Of a DNA stretch of 33,695 nt, positions 25,825-33,398 are shown piece after piece. The stretch's first letter is position 1; every line of letters begins with the position of its first letter. Source of the DNA: Curvibacter sp. (GTDB lineage Bacteria > Pseudomonadota > Gammaproteobacteria > Burkholderiales > Burkholderiaceae_C); the NCBI GenBank assembly GCA_020621965.1, contig JAHRYV010000033.1, positions 1 to 33,695 of the forward strand, written 5' to 3'. The translations under genes and the position numbers were made by a program. The notes beneath the pieces are model-generated. The model was given only the letters and a program-made list of their open reading frames with translations. It did no database searches and had not been told where the DNA came from.

Positions 25825-26415
25825 TCATGAGGAGGTCTCCATGTCGCGCGCCAGTGTGTCGAGCAGCGCGTTGGCGTCCAGATCGAACCAGGGCTGGTCG
25901 TCGATCAGGCAGGCCCCGCGCAGATAGGGGACCACCTTGGGTGGGGCGGCATCGAGCTGGGTCTGGTCGCCCGGCGCGTAACGCAGACGCCGCGGCAGGC
26001 CGTCGATGACCACGCCGGCCGCGTTGGCGCCGTGCGACAACACGAGCAGCAGGGGGCGTGCCGGCTTCTGTCCGCCCAGGCCGAGGTAGCGCGCCAGGTC
26101 GAAGACGGGGACGAGCACACCCTGCAGGTTGGTGAAGCCGAGAAACCACGACGGCACGTTGGGCAGCCGGTAGATCGTGGGTATCTCGGCCAGTTCGCTG
26201 CCTTCGTCGTACCGGGTCATCAGCCGCAGTCCACCGACCACGAAGCCCTGGCGGCGCTGGTCCTGCGTTGCCTGCGCCGGAGTTCCCGGCAGCAGGCCCG
26301 CAGCGGCGCCGAGGTCGAAGTCGCCGGCCAGCGCCTGCGTCGGCGCCATGGCCAGCGGGGCCGGCACAGTCTGCGCCTGCTGGAAGCTGGGGGGCGCGGT
26401 GGCGGTGTCGTGCAT
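25825..26415 (-). CDS. CheW/PilI-like coupling protein
   Basis: A 196-residue CheW-like protein. Following a Pro/Ala-rich N-terminal 50 residues, FVVGGLRLMTRYDEGSELAE, IYRLPNVPSWFLGFTNLQG and VLVPVFDLARYLGL form the canonical CheW core, with LGFTNLQG-V-PV-DL as the receptor/kinase-binding signature. It links the HBM transducer, encoded next, to the hybrid CheA. It starts 10 bases after the stop of the response regulator gene and is in the same operon. PilI is the closest named role. Confidence 0.88.
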   Translation of the reverse strand: MHDTATAPPSFQQAQTVPAPLAMAPTQALAGDFDLGAAAGLLPGTPAQATQDQRRQGFVVGGLRLMTRYDEGSELAEIPTIYRLPNVPSWFLGFTNLQGVLVPVFDLARYLGLGGQKPARPLLLVLSHGANAAGVVIDGLPRRLRYAPGDQTQLDAAPPKVVPYLRGACLIDDQPWFDLDANALLDTLARDMETSS

Positions 26416-26425
26416 GGCCGCGGCC

Positions 26426-26782
26426 TCAGGCCTTGATCAGATCCAGGATCTGCTCGCGCGTGTAGGGCTTGGGGACATAAGCCTTGGCGCCGAGGATCTG
26501 TCCCCACGCCAGGTCGGCCTTCTGGCTCTTGCCGGTCACGAAGATGATGGGGATGTCCTTGGTTGCGGCGTCCGCCTTGAGCAGACGTGTGGTGGCGTAG
26601 CCATCCATGCCGGGCATGTTGACGTCCATGAGGATGACGTCGGGTTTGTCTTTCTGGGCCCGCTGGATGGCCTGCTCGCCGGATTCCGCCAGCACAGCCA
26701 GGTGGCCGGCGTCGATCACGATGCGCTCCAGGTTCTGGCGGTCCGCCAGGGCGTCGTCAACGATGAGGATTTTGCGTGACAT
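26426..26782 (-). CDS. Single-domain response regulator (CheY/PilH-like), copy B
   Basis: A 118-residue receiver-only protein. The acidic pair in LIVDDA (Asp9/Asp10), phosphoacceptor Asp53 in VILMDVNMPGMDGY, Thr in FVTGKSQ, and Lys in PKPYT are all present. There is no output domain, so it acts by binding a partner, as PilH or CheY does. It is strongly similar to the receiver just upstream (26821-27180), which points to a tandem duplication. Both carry the DLAWGQ/DRAWGQ segment typical of PilH-like proteins. GGAGAC precedes the start. Confidence 0.92.
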   Translation of the reverse strand: MSRKILIVDDALADRQNLERIVIDAGHLAVLAESGEQAIQRAQKDKPDVILMDVNMPGMDGYATTRLLKADAATKDIPIIFVTGKSQKADLAWGQILGAKAYVPKPYTREQILDLIKA

Positions 26783-26820
26783 GGTGTCTCCTTTGGGTAT
26801 GGACTGGCAGAACGGGGTGA

Positions 26821-27180
26821 TCAGAGCGCCCGGACCTGGGCGAGCAGGTCGTCGTCGCGGTAGGGCTTGGTGATGTAGCCGCGCGCGCCGAGCATCTGGC
26901 CCCAGGCGCGATCGGCCTTCTGGTCTTTGGCGGTGACCAGGATGACCGGGATGTCCTTGGTGTCGGCTTCGTTGCGCAGGACGCGCGTGGCGGCGTAGCC
27001 GTCCATCTCCGGCATGTTGACGTCCATCATGATGGCGTCGGGTCGGCTGCGCTTGACCGCGGCCAGCGCCTGGTTTCCGTTTTCCGCCGTGCTGATCTGG
27101 TAGCCGGCGGCGACCAGGATCTTCTCAAGACGGCTGCGGTCGTTCTGGTTGTCTTCAACGATCAGGATGCTTCGTATCAT
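26821..27180 (-). CDS. Single-domain response regulator (CheY/PilH-like), copy A
   Basis: A 119-residue receiver-only protein with SILIVEDN (Glu9/Asp10), phosphoacceptor Asp53 in IMMDVNMPEMDGY, LVTAKDQKADRAWGQ and TKPYRDDD. It lacks an output domain. It is a close relative of the next gene and probably its duplicate, with 38 bases between them. One copy could be the output and the other a phosphate sink, as in PilG/PilH pairs. Sequence alone does not say which. Confidence 0.92.
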   Translation of the reverse strand: MIRSILIVEDNQNDRSRLEKILVAAGYQISTAENGNQALAAVKRSRPDAIMMDVNMPEMDGYAATRVLRNEADTKDIPVILVTAKDQKADRAWGQMLGARGYITKPYRDDDLLAQVRAL

Positions 27181-27232
27181 GGTTGTCTCCTTCAGGGTCG
27201 TGGGGGAACGTGGCGAGCGGGGAACATGGGGC

Positions 27233-28093
27233 TCAGCCCTGCATGGCGGGGCTGTACGGCGCCGGGCGGGGGGTGCCGGGCACTTCCAGACTGACGAAGT
27301 TCGACAGCACCTGGTGCAGATGGGCGGGATCGACCGGCTTGGACAGGTAGTCGTCGCAGCCGGCCATCTTTCCGCGGATGCGGTCGAAGGGGGAGGACTT
27401 GCTGGTCAACATCACGACCGGAGGCGCCTTGCCGCCGGAGTGGGCCGACTTGATCTGGCGGCAGGCTTCATAACCGTCGATGCCGGGCATCATCACGTCC
27501 ATCAGGACGCACGCGTACGGCGTGCTGGCGATGGCTTGCAGGCCGGCCTCGGCGCTGTCGGCCTCGAAGACGGAAAAACCGCGCGGCTCCAGCAGGCCCT
27601 TGAGTTGCACACGCACCGGCAGGCTGTCGTCGATCACCAGAATGCGCCGGTTGGTGCTGCCGGTGCCGGCCGCACCGGGGCGCTTGTGCGGGGCCTGTTC
27701 CAGGGCCTGGTACAGCAGCACCGGCAGCATGGGCCACTGGACCGGGCGCCGGGCGACGGTGTGACCGCGCTGTGTGGCCTGCCCATCGACCCAGATGACC
27801 GCTTTGCTGGCCAGCTCCGCATGACCCTGCGCCCAGGCCACGGCCTGCGGATCGGCGGCGTCGATCATGATGATGTCCGCGTCGGTCGGCTCGCCGTCCT
27901 CCAGCAGGTCCAGGCGCGGCGGGCGGCGCTTGGAGAGAAACACGACGCCCTGCAGCAGCTTGCGCTCGGTCAGATTGAAACCCTTGACCAGCAGCTTGAG
28001 CGCGGCGTGGGCGCTCTCTGGCTGCTTGCCTTCGGTGCCCGTCATGGCCTGCCCAAGTTGCGCTGTGGCTGCTGGTGCCTGCAATGTCGTCAT
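27233..28093 (-). CDS. Response regulator with degenerate N-terminal domain (PilG-like)
   Basis: A 286-residue protein and the first gene of the chemosensory operon. The C-terminal part (about 149-270) is a full receiver: ILVIDDSLPVRVQLKGLLEP, phosphoacceptor Asp199 in CVLMDVMMPGIDGYEA, LTSKSS, and SKPVDPAHLHQVL. The N-terminal 140 residues (LLVKGFNLTERKLLQGVVF, then DADIIMIDAADPQAVAWA) look like a pseudo-receiver with no acidic pocket. This layout is typical of a regulator in Pil-Chp clusters of Burkholderiales. The start ATG at 28093 has a GAGGAGA ribosome site. A much longer upstream extension of the same frame is not coding. Confidence 0.88.
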   Translation of the reverse strand: MTTLQAPAATAQLGQAMTGTEGKQPESAHAALKLLVKGFNLTERKLLQGVVFLSKRRPPRLDLLEDGEPTDADIIMIDAADPQAVAWAQGHAELASKAVIWVDGQATQRGHTVARRPVQWPMLPVLLYQALEQAPHKRPGAAGTGSTNRRILVIDDSLPVRVQLKGLLEPRGFSVFEADSAEAGLQAIASTPYACVLMDVMMPGIDGYEACRQIKSAHSGGKAPPVVMLTSKSSPFDRIRGKMAGCDDYLSKPVDPAHLHQVLSNFVSLEVPGTPRPAPYSPAMQG

Positions 28094-28208
28094 CGTTGTC
28101 TCCTCTCTTTTTTGTTGCGCTCTAACTCCAATTTGCGGCTTGGGGGGATAAGAAGTCTGATCAGGATCAAAGGTTTGGAGCCCGAAGAGCCGCAAAGCGC
28201 ACGAAGTT

Positions 28209-28261
28209 GGTGCGCCCGTGAATTCGTTCACAGCTTTGGTGCGCCCGTGAATTTGTTCACA
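28209..28261. promoter_or_regulatory. Two tandem CRP/Vfr-like sites
   Basis: A 24-base unit (GGTGCGCCCGTGAATT-GTTCACA) occurs twice, at 28209-28232 and 28238-28261, with one difference (C/T). Each contains GTGA-N6-TCAC followed by A (28218-28231 and 28247-28260), which matches the CRP/Vfr consensus TGTGA-N6-TCACA. The sites lie 29 bases apart, between the chemosensory operon (start 28093, minus) and the MFS gene (start 28388, plus). They could act on either. Confidence 0.6.
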
Positions 28262-28387
28262 CTTCTCGTCGAGTGGAGCCTGGCAGCGGCTGTGCGGCAA
28301 GCCGATTTCCCGCTCCGGCGGCGGCGTGCGCGCAGAGGGAAAAGAGCGGTGCCGGTGCGGCACGCCCGAGCTGTTTAACATCGCGCC

Positions 28388-29608
28388 ATGAACACAGCCA
28401 CCCTGAGCGGCGCGAGCGCCACCCCTGTCCCCTGGCGCCAGGACGCCGCCGTCATCGGCCTGGTCGGTCTGGCGCATGCCAGTTCGCACTTCGCGCATCT
28501 GCTGCTGCCGTTGCTGTTCCCGGTTTTCATGCGCGAGTTCGGTCTGAGCTTTTCGGAGCTCGGCTTGCTGATGTCGGTGTTCTTCGTCGTCTCCGGTCTG
28601 GGGCAGGCCAGTGCCGGCTTCGTGGTGGATCGCCTGGGCGCACGACGGGTGCTGTTCGCGGCCGAAGGCCTGTTCATCGCCGCCTGCCTGATGGCCGCGC
28701 TGGCCCAGGGTTATGCCGGCCTGCTGCTGGTGGCCGTGCTGGCCGGCCTGGGCAATGCGCCCTTTCATCCGGTGGACTTCACCATCCTCAACCAGCGCGT
28801 CTCGGCACCGCGCCTGGGCCACGCCTTCAGCGCCCACGGCCTGACTGGCAACCTGGGTTGGGCGGCGGCGCCGCTGTTCCTGGTCGGCCTCGGCAGCGTG
28901 GCCGGCTGGCGCAGCGCCTACGTGGCCGCAGCCCTGCTTTATGCCGCCGTCCTGCTGCTGCTGGTGCTGCAGCGTGACAAGCTGCGCACCGACGTCGTGG
29001 TGCGCCAGCCGCAGCACGCACAGGGGGGCGACCTGGCCTTTCTCAGGCTGCCGGTGGTCTGGTGGTGTTTTGCCTTTTTCCTGCTCTCCACCATGACGCT
29101 GGCGCTGGTGCAGAACTACGCGGTGTCCATCCTGCAGGCGCTGCACGGCGCCAGCCTGCAGGCCGCCACGCTCACGCTCACCGCCTACATGCTGTGCGCG
29201 GCCGTGGGCATCTTCGTCGGCGGCTTCGTGGCGGCCCGCCATTCGGCGCACAGCGACCGCGTGGTGGCCTGGTGCATGGGCGGCGGCGCGGTGCTCATGC
29301 TGCTGTGCGGCAGCGGCTGGCTCGGCGCCACGGGCACCATGGCCGCGCTGGCCGCCACCGGTTTTGCCATCGGCATCGGCGGGCCCTCGCGCGACATGAT
29401 GGTCAAGAAGGCCACACCCAAGGGCGCCACCGGCCGCGTCTATGGCACGGTGTATTCGGGCTTCGACGTCGGCTTTGCCGCCGCGCCGCTGCTGTTCGGC
29501 GCCCTCATGGACCGCGGCCATTTCAACACGACCTTTTTCGTCGCGGCCGCCATCCTGTTGCTGAGCGTGTTCACGGCGGTGGGGGTGGGGCGTCTCGTGC
29601 GGCACTGA
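28388..29608 (+). CDS. MFS transporter, fosmidomycin-resistance (Fsr)-like
   Basis: A 406-residue protein with about twelve hydrophobic segments. HASSHFAHLLLPLLFPVFMR, then FGLSFSELGLLMSVFFVVSG, and NAPFHPVDFTILNQRVS are characteristic of the Fsr-like MFS branch. The loop VDRLGARRVLFAAEG is the MFS motif A. The export substrate is unknown; the Fsr name denotes similarity only. The ATG at 28388 is preceded by CATCGCGCC with no clear ribosome site. The next gene on the same strand starts 33 bases after its stop. Confidence 0.88.
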   Translation: MNTATLSGASATPVPWRQDAAVIGLVGLAHASSHFAHLLLPLLFPVFMREFGLSFSELGLLMSVFFVVSGLGQASAGFVVDRLGARRVLFAAEGLFIAACLMAALAQGYAGLLLVAVLAGLGNAPFHPVDFTILNQRVSAPRLGHAFSAHGLTGNLGWAAAPLFLVGLGSVAGWRSAYVAAALLYAAVLLLLVLQRDKLRTDVVVRQPQHAQGGDLAFLRLPVVWWCFAFFLLSTMTLALVQNYAVSILQALHGASLQAATLTLTAYMLCAAVGIFVGGFVAARHSAHSDRVVAWCMGGGAVLMLLCGSGWLGATGTMAALAATGFAIGIGGPSRDMMVKKATPKGATGRVYGTVYSGFDVGFAAAPLLFGALMDRGHFNTTFFVAAAILLLSVFTAVGVGRLVRH

Positions 29609-29641
29609 GGCCGGCGCGGAGGCAGGGCACAATCAGCGCCC

Positions 29642-31342
29642 ATGAAGACACAGATTGCCGGCCATCTCCTCGTTGAATGCCTCGTGGCCCAGGGCGTGAC
29701 GCATGCCTTCGGCGTGCCGGGCGAAAGCTACCTCGCCGTGCTCGACGGCTTCCACGCCTACCGCGAGCAGATCCAGTTCATCGTCAATCGCCAGGAGGGC
29801 GGTGCCGCCTTCATGGCCGAGGCGCACGGCAAACTGACCGGCCGCCCGGGCGTCTGTTTCGTGACGCGCGGCCCCGGCGCCACCAATGCCTCCATCGGCG
29901 TGCACACGGCCTTCCAGGACTCCACGCCCATGGTGCTCTTCGTCGGCGACGTGGCCAGCGACATGCGTGACCGCGAGGCCTTCCAGGAGGTGAACTACGA
30001 GTCCTTCTTCGGTCCCAGCACCAAGGGTTTTGCCAAGCGCGTGGAGCGCATCGACGATGCACGCCGCATTCCCGAGTACGTGGCGCGCGCCTTCGCCACC
30101 GCCATGAACGGCCGCCCCGGCCCCGTGGTGCTGGTGCTGCCCGAGGACATGCTGGTGCAGGAGGTCAGCGTGGCGCCGCTGCCGCGCGTGGAGGCGGTGC
30201 AGGCCTGGAGCGACCCCGGCGCCCTGCGCAGCCTGCGCGAGCTGCTGCTGGCCGCGCAGCGCCCGCTGGTGGTGGCCGGCGGCGGCGGCTGGACGCCGCA
30301 GGCCGCCCAGGCCCTGCAGCGTTTTGCCGAGAACTGGAAGCTGCCCGTGAGCAACGCCTTCCGTTTCCAGGACACCTTCGACAACCACCACCCGCAGTAC
30401 GCGGGCGACATGGGTATCGCACCCAACCCGAAGCTGGCCCAGCGCATCCAGGACGCCGACCTCATCCTCGCCATCGGCCCGCGCCTGGGCGAGATGACCA
30501 CCGGCGGCTACACCCTGCTGGAGGCGCCGCGCCCGAAGCAGAAGCTGGTGCATATTCACGCCAGTGCCGAGGAACTCAACCGGGTCTACCAGGCCGATCT
30601 GGCCATCCACGCCACCATGAACGCCGCCGCGCGTTCGCTGGAGGTGCTGACTGCGCCCCCCAGCCTGCCCTGGGAGGCCTGGACGCAGGCCGCCCACGCC
30701 GACTATCTGGCCAACCTGGTGCCGCAAGCCCTGCCCGGCGAGATCGACATGCCGGCCCTCATGACCACGCTGCAAAAACACCTGCCGGCCGACACCGTGG
30801 TCACCAACGGCGCCGGCAACTTCGCCAGCTGGGTGCACCGTTACTGGCGCTACCGCGGCCTGGCCCAGGGGGACAAGACCCAGCTGGCGCCGACCAGCGG
30901 GGCCATGGGCTATGGCGTGCCGGCCGGCATCGCCGCGGCCATCACCACGGGGCGCCTGGCCTTCACCATCGCCGGTGACGGCGACTTCCTCATGAACGGG
31001 CAGGAGCTGGCCACCGCCATGCAGTACGGCGCCAGGACCATCATCGTGCTGCTCAACAACGGCATGTACGGCACCATCCGCATGCACCAGGAGCGCGAGT
31101 ACCCGCAGCACGTCAGCGGCTCGCAGCTGAGCAACCCCGATTTCGCCGCGCTGGCGCGTGCCTACGGTTACGCCGGCGTGCGCATCACGCGCAGCGCCGA
31201 GTTCGAGCCGGCCCTGCTGGCCGCGCTGGCGCGCCCCGAGGGAACCTTGATCGAGGTCATGCTCGATCCCGAGGTCATCACCACCCGTGGCACCCTGGGC
31301 GCCATCCGGCAGGCGGCGCTGCAGCGGCAGAACAAGCCCTGA
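29642..31342 (+). CDS. Thiamine-diphosphate enzyme, acetolactate synthase-like
   Basis: A 566-residue ThDP-dependent enzyme with the three-domain layout of acetohydroxyacid synthases and related decarboxylases. The N-terminal PYR domain has GVTHAFGVPGESYLAVLDGF and catalytic Glu52 in NRQEGGAAFMAEAHGKLTG. The middle domain follows. The PP domain has APTSGAMGYGVPAGIAAAI and IAGDGDFLMNGQELATAM with NNGMYGTIRM (the GDG-NN ThDP/Mg motif). Conserved ALS flavin-binding residues cannot be checked here. It may be a true ALS or a glyoxylate carboligase-like or sulfoacetaldehyde-type homologue; the substrate is open. The bidirectional terminator lies 29 bases after the stop. Confidence 0.9.
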   Translation: MKTQIAGHLLVECLVAQGVTHAFGVPGESYLAVLDGFHAYREQIQFIVNRQEGGAAFMAEAHGKLTGRPGVCFVTRGPGATNASIGVHTAFQDSTPMVLFVGDVASDMRDREAFQEVNYESFFGPSTKGFAKRVERIDDARRIPEYVARAFATAMNGRPGPVVLVLPEDMLVQEVSVAPLPRVEAVQAWSDPGALRSLRELLLAAQRPLVVAGGGGWTPQAAQALQRFAENWKLPVSNAFRFQDTFDNHHPQYAGDMGIAPNPKLAQRIQDADLILAIGPRLGEMTTGGYTLLEAPRPKQKLVHIHASAEELNRVYQADLAIHATMNAAARSLEVLTAPPSLPWEAWTQAAHADYLANLVPQALPGEIDMPALMTTLQKHLPADTVVTNGAGNFASWVHRYWRYRGLAQGDKTQLAPTSGAMGYGVPAGIAAAITTGRLAFTIAGDGDFLMNGQELATAMQYGARTIIVLLNNGMYGTIRMHQEREYPQHVSGSQLSNPDFAALARAYGYAGVRITRSAEFEPALLAALARPEGTLIEVMLDPEVITTRGTLGAIRQAALQRQNKP

Positions 31343-31370
31343 GGGGCAGGTACCTGCCGGCGGCGCATAA

Positions 31371-31398
31371 AAAAAGCCGGCTTTGCAGCCGGCTTTTT
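31371..31398. terminator. Bidirectional intrinsic terminator
   Basis: AAAAAGCCGGC (31371-31381), a six-base loop, and GCCGGCTTTTT (31388-31398) form an 11-bp hairpin flanked by A- and T-runs. It serves both the plus-strand ThDP enzyme gene and the minus-strand SWIB gene. Confidence 0.93.
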
Positions 31399-31417
31399 CG
31401 TAAGCGGGGTGAGCCGA

Positions 31418-31894
31418 TTACTTGAGGTGCTTGCCGATCAGGGCCGCCATCTCGAACATCGAGACCTGGGCCTTGTTGAACACGGCCTTGAGCTTGTCGT
31501 CGGCATTGATCATGCGCTTGTTGACGGCGTCTTGCAGCTTGTTCTTCTTGATGTAAGCCCACAGCTTGCTGACCACTTCGGTGCGCGGCAGCGGGTTGCC
31601 ACCCACCACGGCAGCCAGAGCGGCGCTGGGCGACAGGGGCTTCATGAAGGCGGCGTTGGGGGTGCGCTTCTTGGCGGGAGCCTTCTTCGCAGCCTTCTTC
31701 GCGGGGGCCTTCTTGGCAACGGCCTTCTTCGCCGGAGCCTTCTTCGCGGGGGCCTTCTTGGCCGGAGCCTTCTTGGCAGCGGCCTTCTTCGCCGGAGCCT
31801 TCTTCGCTACGACCTTCTTGGCCGGAGCCTTCTTTGCAGCAGCCTTTTTGGCCGGGGCTTTCTTAGCCGGAGCTTTCTTCTTTGCAGTTGCCAT
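31418..31894 (-). CDS. Histone H1-like Lys/Ala-repeat protein fused to a SWIB domain
   Basis: A 158-residue protein. Residues 1-75 are tandem basic repeats of the type APAKKA and AAKKAPAKK (AlgP/histone H1-like). Residues 80-158 form a SWIB/MDM2-like domain: [60 protein letters not shown]. The tail should bind DNA without sequence preference. The SWIB fold is better known from eukaryotic chromatin remodellers and chlamydial proteins; its bacterial partner is unknown. The repeat DNA is prone to length change and assembly error. Its stop lies about 20 bases from the bidirectional terminator. The gene is divergent from the RraA-like gene. Confidence 0.92.
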   Translation of the reverse strand: MATAKKKAPAKKAPAKKAAAKKAPAKKVVAKKAPAKKAAAKKAPAKKAPAKKAPAKKAVAKKAPAKKAAKKAPAKKRTPNAAFMKPLSPSAALAAVVGGNPLPRTEVVSKLWAYIKKNKLQDAVNKRMINADDKLKAVFNKAQVSMFEMAALIGKHLK

Positions 31895-31970
31895 GATTGA
31901 ATTTCCTCTTCTAGAAGTTGATTAATCACCAGCATGGAACTGCTTCCTCGCTGGCAGAGTGGATGCTATA

Positions 31971-32011
31971 GGAGAAAAAACGCATTTCCAAGCGAAAAAT
32001 GCGTTTTCTCC
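31971..32011. repeat. Long near-perfect hairpin between SWIB and RraA-like genes
   Basis: GGAGAAAAAACGCATTT (31971-31987) pairs with AAATGCGTTTTCTCC (31997-32011) with a two-base bulge and a nine-base loop. It is 77 bases upstream of the SWIB start and 124 bases upstream of the RraA-like start. It could be an operator or an attenuator. No T-run of terminator quality follows on the plus strand. Confidence 0.55.
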
Positions 32012-32134
32012 CTCGGAGATGTTGTTTTTTTCATCGCATCGTGCGGGCTGCTACGCTCTGCGAATCGCGTTTTTCCCTCTGGGCAGCCCGTCCGGAGGCA
32101 CTCGATACCCCCTACTACGAGAGGAAAACATCTC

Positions 32135-32656
32135 ATGACGACTCCCGCTTCCCCCTCTGGGCAGACCGCTTTTGCCACCTGCGATCTCTGCGACCAGCAC
32201 AAGAACGACAGCAGCGGCGCCGTGCGCGTGCTGCCCCCGGTGTTCCGCGATTTCGGTGCCGTGCGTGTCTTCTGCGGCCCGGTGGCCACGGTCAAGTGCT
32301 TCGAAGACAACTCCTTCGTGAAGGCGGCGGTCGACTCGCCGGGCCAGGGGCGGGTGCTGGTGGTCGACGGTGGCGGTTCGCTGCGCCGCGCGCTGCTGGG
32401 CGGCAACCTGGGTGCGGCGGCGGCGCGCAACGGCTGGGCCGGCGTGGTGATCGACGGCTGCGTGCGCGACGTGGGCGAGCTGGCCGCGCACCCGGTGGGC
32501 ATCCGCGCGCTGGCCTCCATGCCGCTGCCGACCGAGAAACGCAACGAGGGCCAGCGCGACGTGGCCGTGCAGATCCAGGGCGTCTGGGTGCGCCCGGGCG
32601 ACTGGCTCTACGCCGATGCCGACGGCATCGTGGTCGGCAGCCAGCGTCTGGTCTGA
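32135..32656 (+). CDS. RraA-like protein (RNase E inhibitor / HMG-type aldolase family)
   Basis: A 173-residue protein of family length. Key features are GGNLGAAAARNGWAGVVIDG and CVRDVGEL, holding the GGxxx and RD residues that in RraA-like aldolases bind the metal and oxaloacetate-type substrate. The family covers the RNase E regulator RraA and class II 4-hydroxy-4-methyl-2-oxoglutarate aldolases; sequence alone does not separate them here. The N-terminus has an unusual CDLCDQHKN stretch. GAGG lies about 10 bases before the ATG. Confidence 0.9.
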   Translation: MTTPASPSGQTAFATCDLCDQHKNDSSGAVRVLPPVFRDFGAVRVFCGPVATVKCFEDNSFVKAAVDSPGQGRVLVVDGGGSLRRALLGGNLGAAAARNGWAGVVIDGCVRDVGELAAHPVGIRALASMPLPTEKRNEGQRDVAVQIQGVWVRPGDWLYADADGIVVGSQRLV

Positions 32657-32697
32657 ACCGGGGCGGCAAGCCCCCTGGCACCGCCTTGGAGCCGTTT

Positions 32698-33102
32698 TTG
32701 GACACGCACCCTGGGGCAGCCGCGTCGACGTTGCATGTCTTCGTCTACGGCACGCTGCGCCGGGGCGAGGCCAACGACATCAACCGGCTGTGGCCGGCGC
32801 CGCACTGCCTGGGGCCGGCCCGCATCCGCGGTTGCCTCTACGACCTGGGGCCCTACCCGGGGCTGGTCCTGGGCGGGGCAGGGTGGGTGCAGGGCGAGCT
32901 CTACGCCATCACGGCTGAACTCGAACACCAGCTCGACGTCATCGAGGAAGTGGCGCCGGTGCCCAGCGGCGAATACACGCGCCGTTTCGTTCAGGTCGAA
33001 CTCGACGGCCGGCCGCTCGCCTGCCTGGTCTACGAAATCGCGCCGCAGCGTGTGCAGGGCGTACCCTGCATCGTCAGCGGTGACTGGCTGCGGCGGGTCT
33101 GA
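32698..33102 (+). CDS. Gamma-glutamylcyclotransferase-like (AIG2/YtfP) protein
   Basis: About 134 residues. LHVFVYGTLRRGEAND is the YGTLR signature at the start of the GGCT/AIG2 fold, followed by IRGCLYDLGPYPGLVLGG and WVQGELYAI, and EEVAPVPSGEYTRRFV with a likely catalytic Glu. The family turns gamma-glutamyl compounds into pyroglutamate, or acts on gamma-glutamylamines. No ATG is present in a sensible position; TTG at 32698 has GGAG 6 bases upstream and is preferred. TTG at 32686 and 32731 are alternatives. It follows the RraA-like gene by 41 bases and may be co-transcribed. Confidence 0.82.
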   Translation: MDTHPGAAASTLHVFVYGTLRRGEANDINRLWPAPHCLGPARIRGCLYDLGPYPGLVLGGAGWVQGELYAITAELEHQLDVIEEVAPVPSGEYTRRFVQVELDGRPLACLVYEIAPQRVQGVPCIVSGDWLRRV

Positions 33103-33272
33103 AGCGACCCGCGGGTGCCCAGGCCGGTCGCGCTGGATGAATCCATGAATGCATTTTTCATGATTTGAAATTTGTGAATGGCGCGTCGCAGCAAAATTTC
33201 TCAATACGAGATATTGGATTTCATATCGCAAATCGTGTCTTCTAAGTTATTGATTTGCAATGAGATAAAAAA

Positions 33273-33319
33273 TGTCTTGTATAAGACACAAGAGCTTTTC
33301 AAAGTCTTCTATAAGACTT
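33273..33319 (+). promoter_or_regulatory. Two tandem palindromes upstream of aceA
   Basis: TGTCTT-GTAT-AAGACA (33273-33288) and AAGTCTT-CTAT-AAGACTT (33302-33319) are related inverted repeats with four-base centres, 30 bases apart, ending 80 bases before the aceA start. A weaker similar stretch (GTGTCTTCTAAGTTAT) is at about 33235-33250. They look like operators for a regulator of the glyoxylate shunt; the regulator is not in the window. Confidence 0.6.
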
Positions 33320-33398
33320 AAAGTAGAGCCATCGGTTACCCCAACAGTGCTGCTCGCACGACCGAACGGTTTCATCAATCAGCTCAAGGAGAGAACTC

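Noticed and set aside
28209-28261. CRISPR-like direct repeat pair
   Set aside because: Only two copies with a 5-base gap; the internal GTGA-N6-TCAC symmetry fits a regulator site better.
28094-29632. Long N-terminal extension of the response regulator up to 29632
   Set aside because: It runs antisense to the MFS gene and through an intergenic region. The real start at 28093 has a GAGGAGA ribosome site.
31670-31894. Possible CRISPR or tandem repeat array
   Set aside because: The repeats are codon-level Lys/Ala repeats inside the SWIB gene with no spacers; no CRISPR array occurs in the window.
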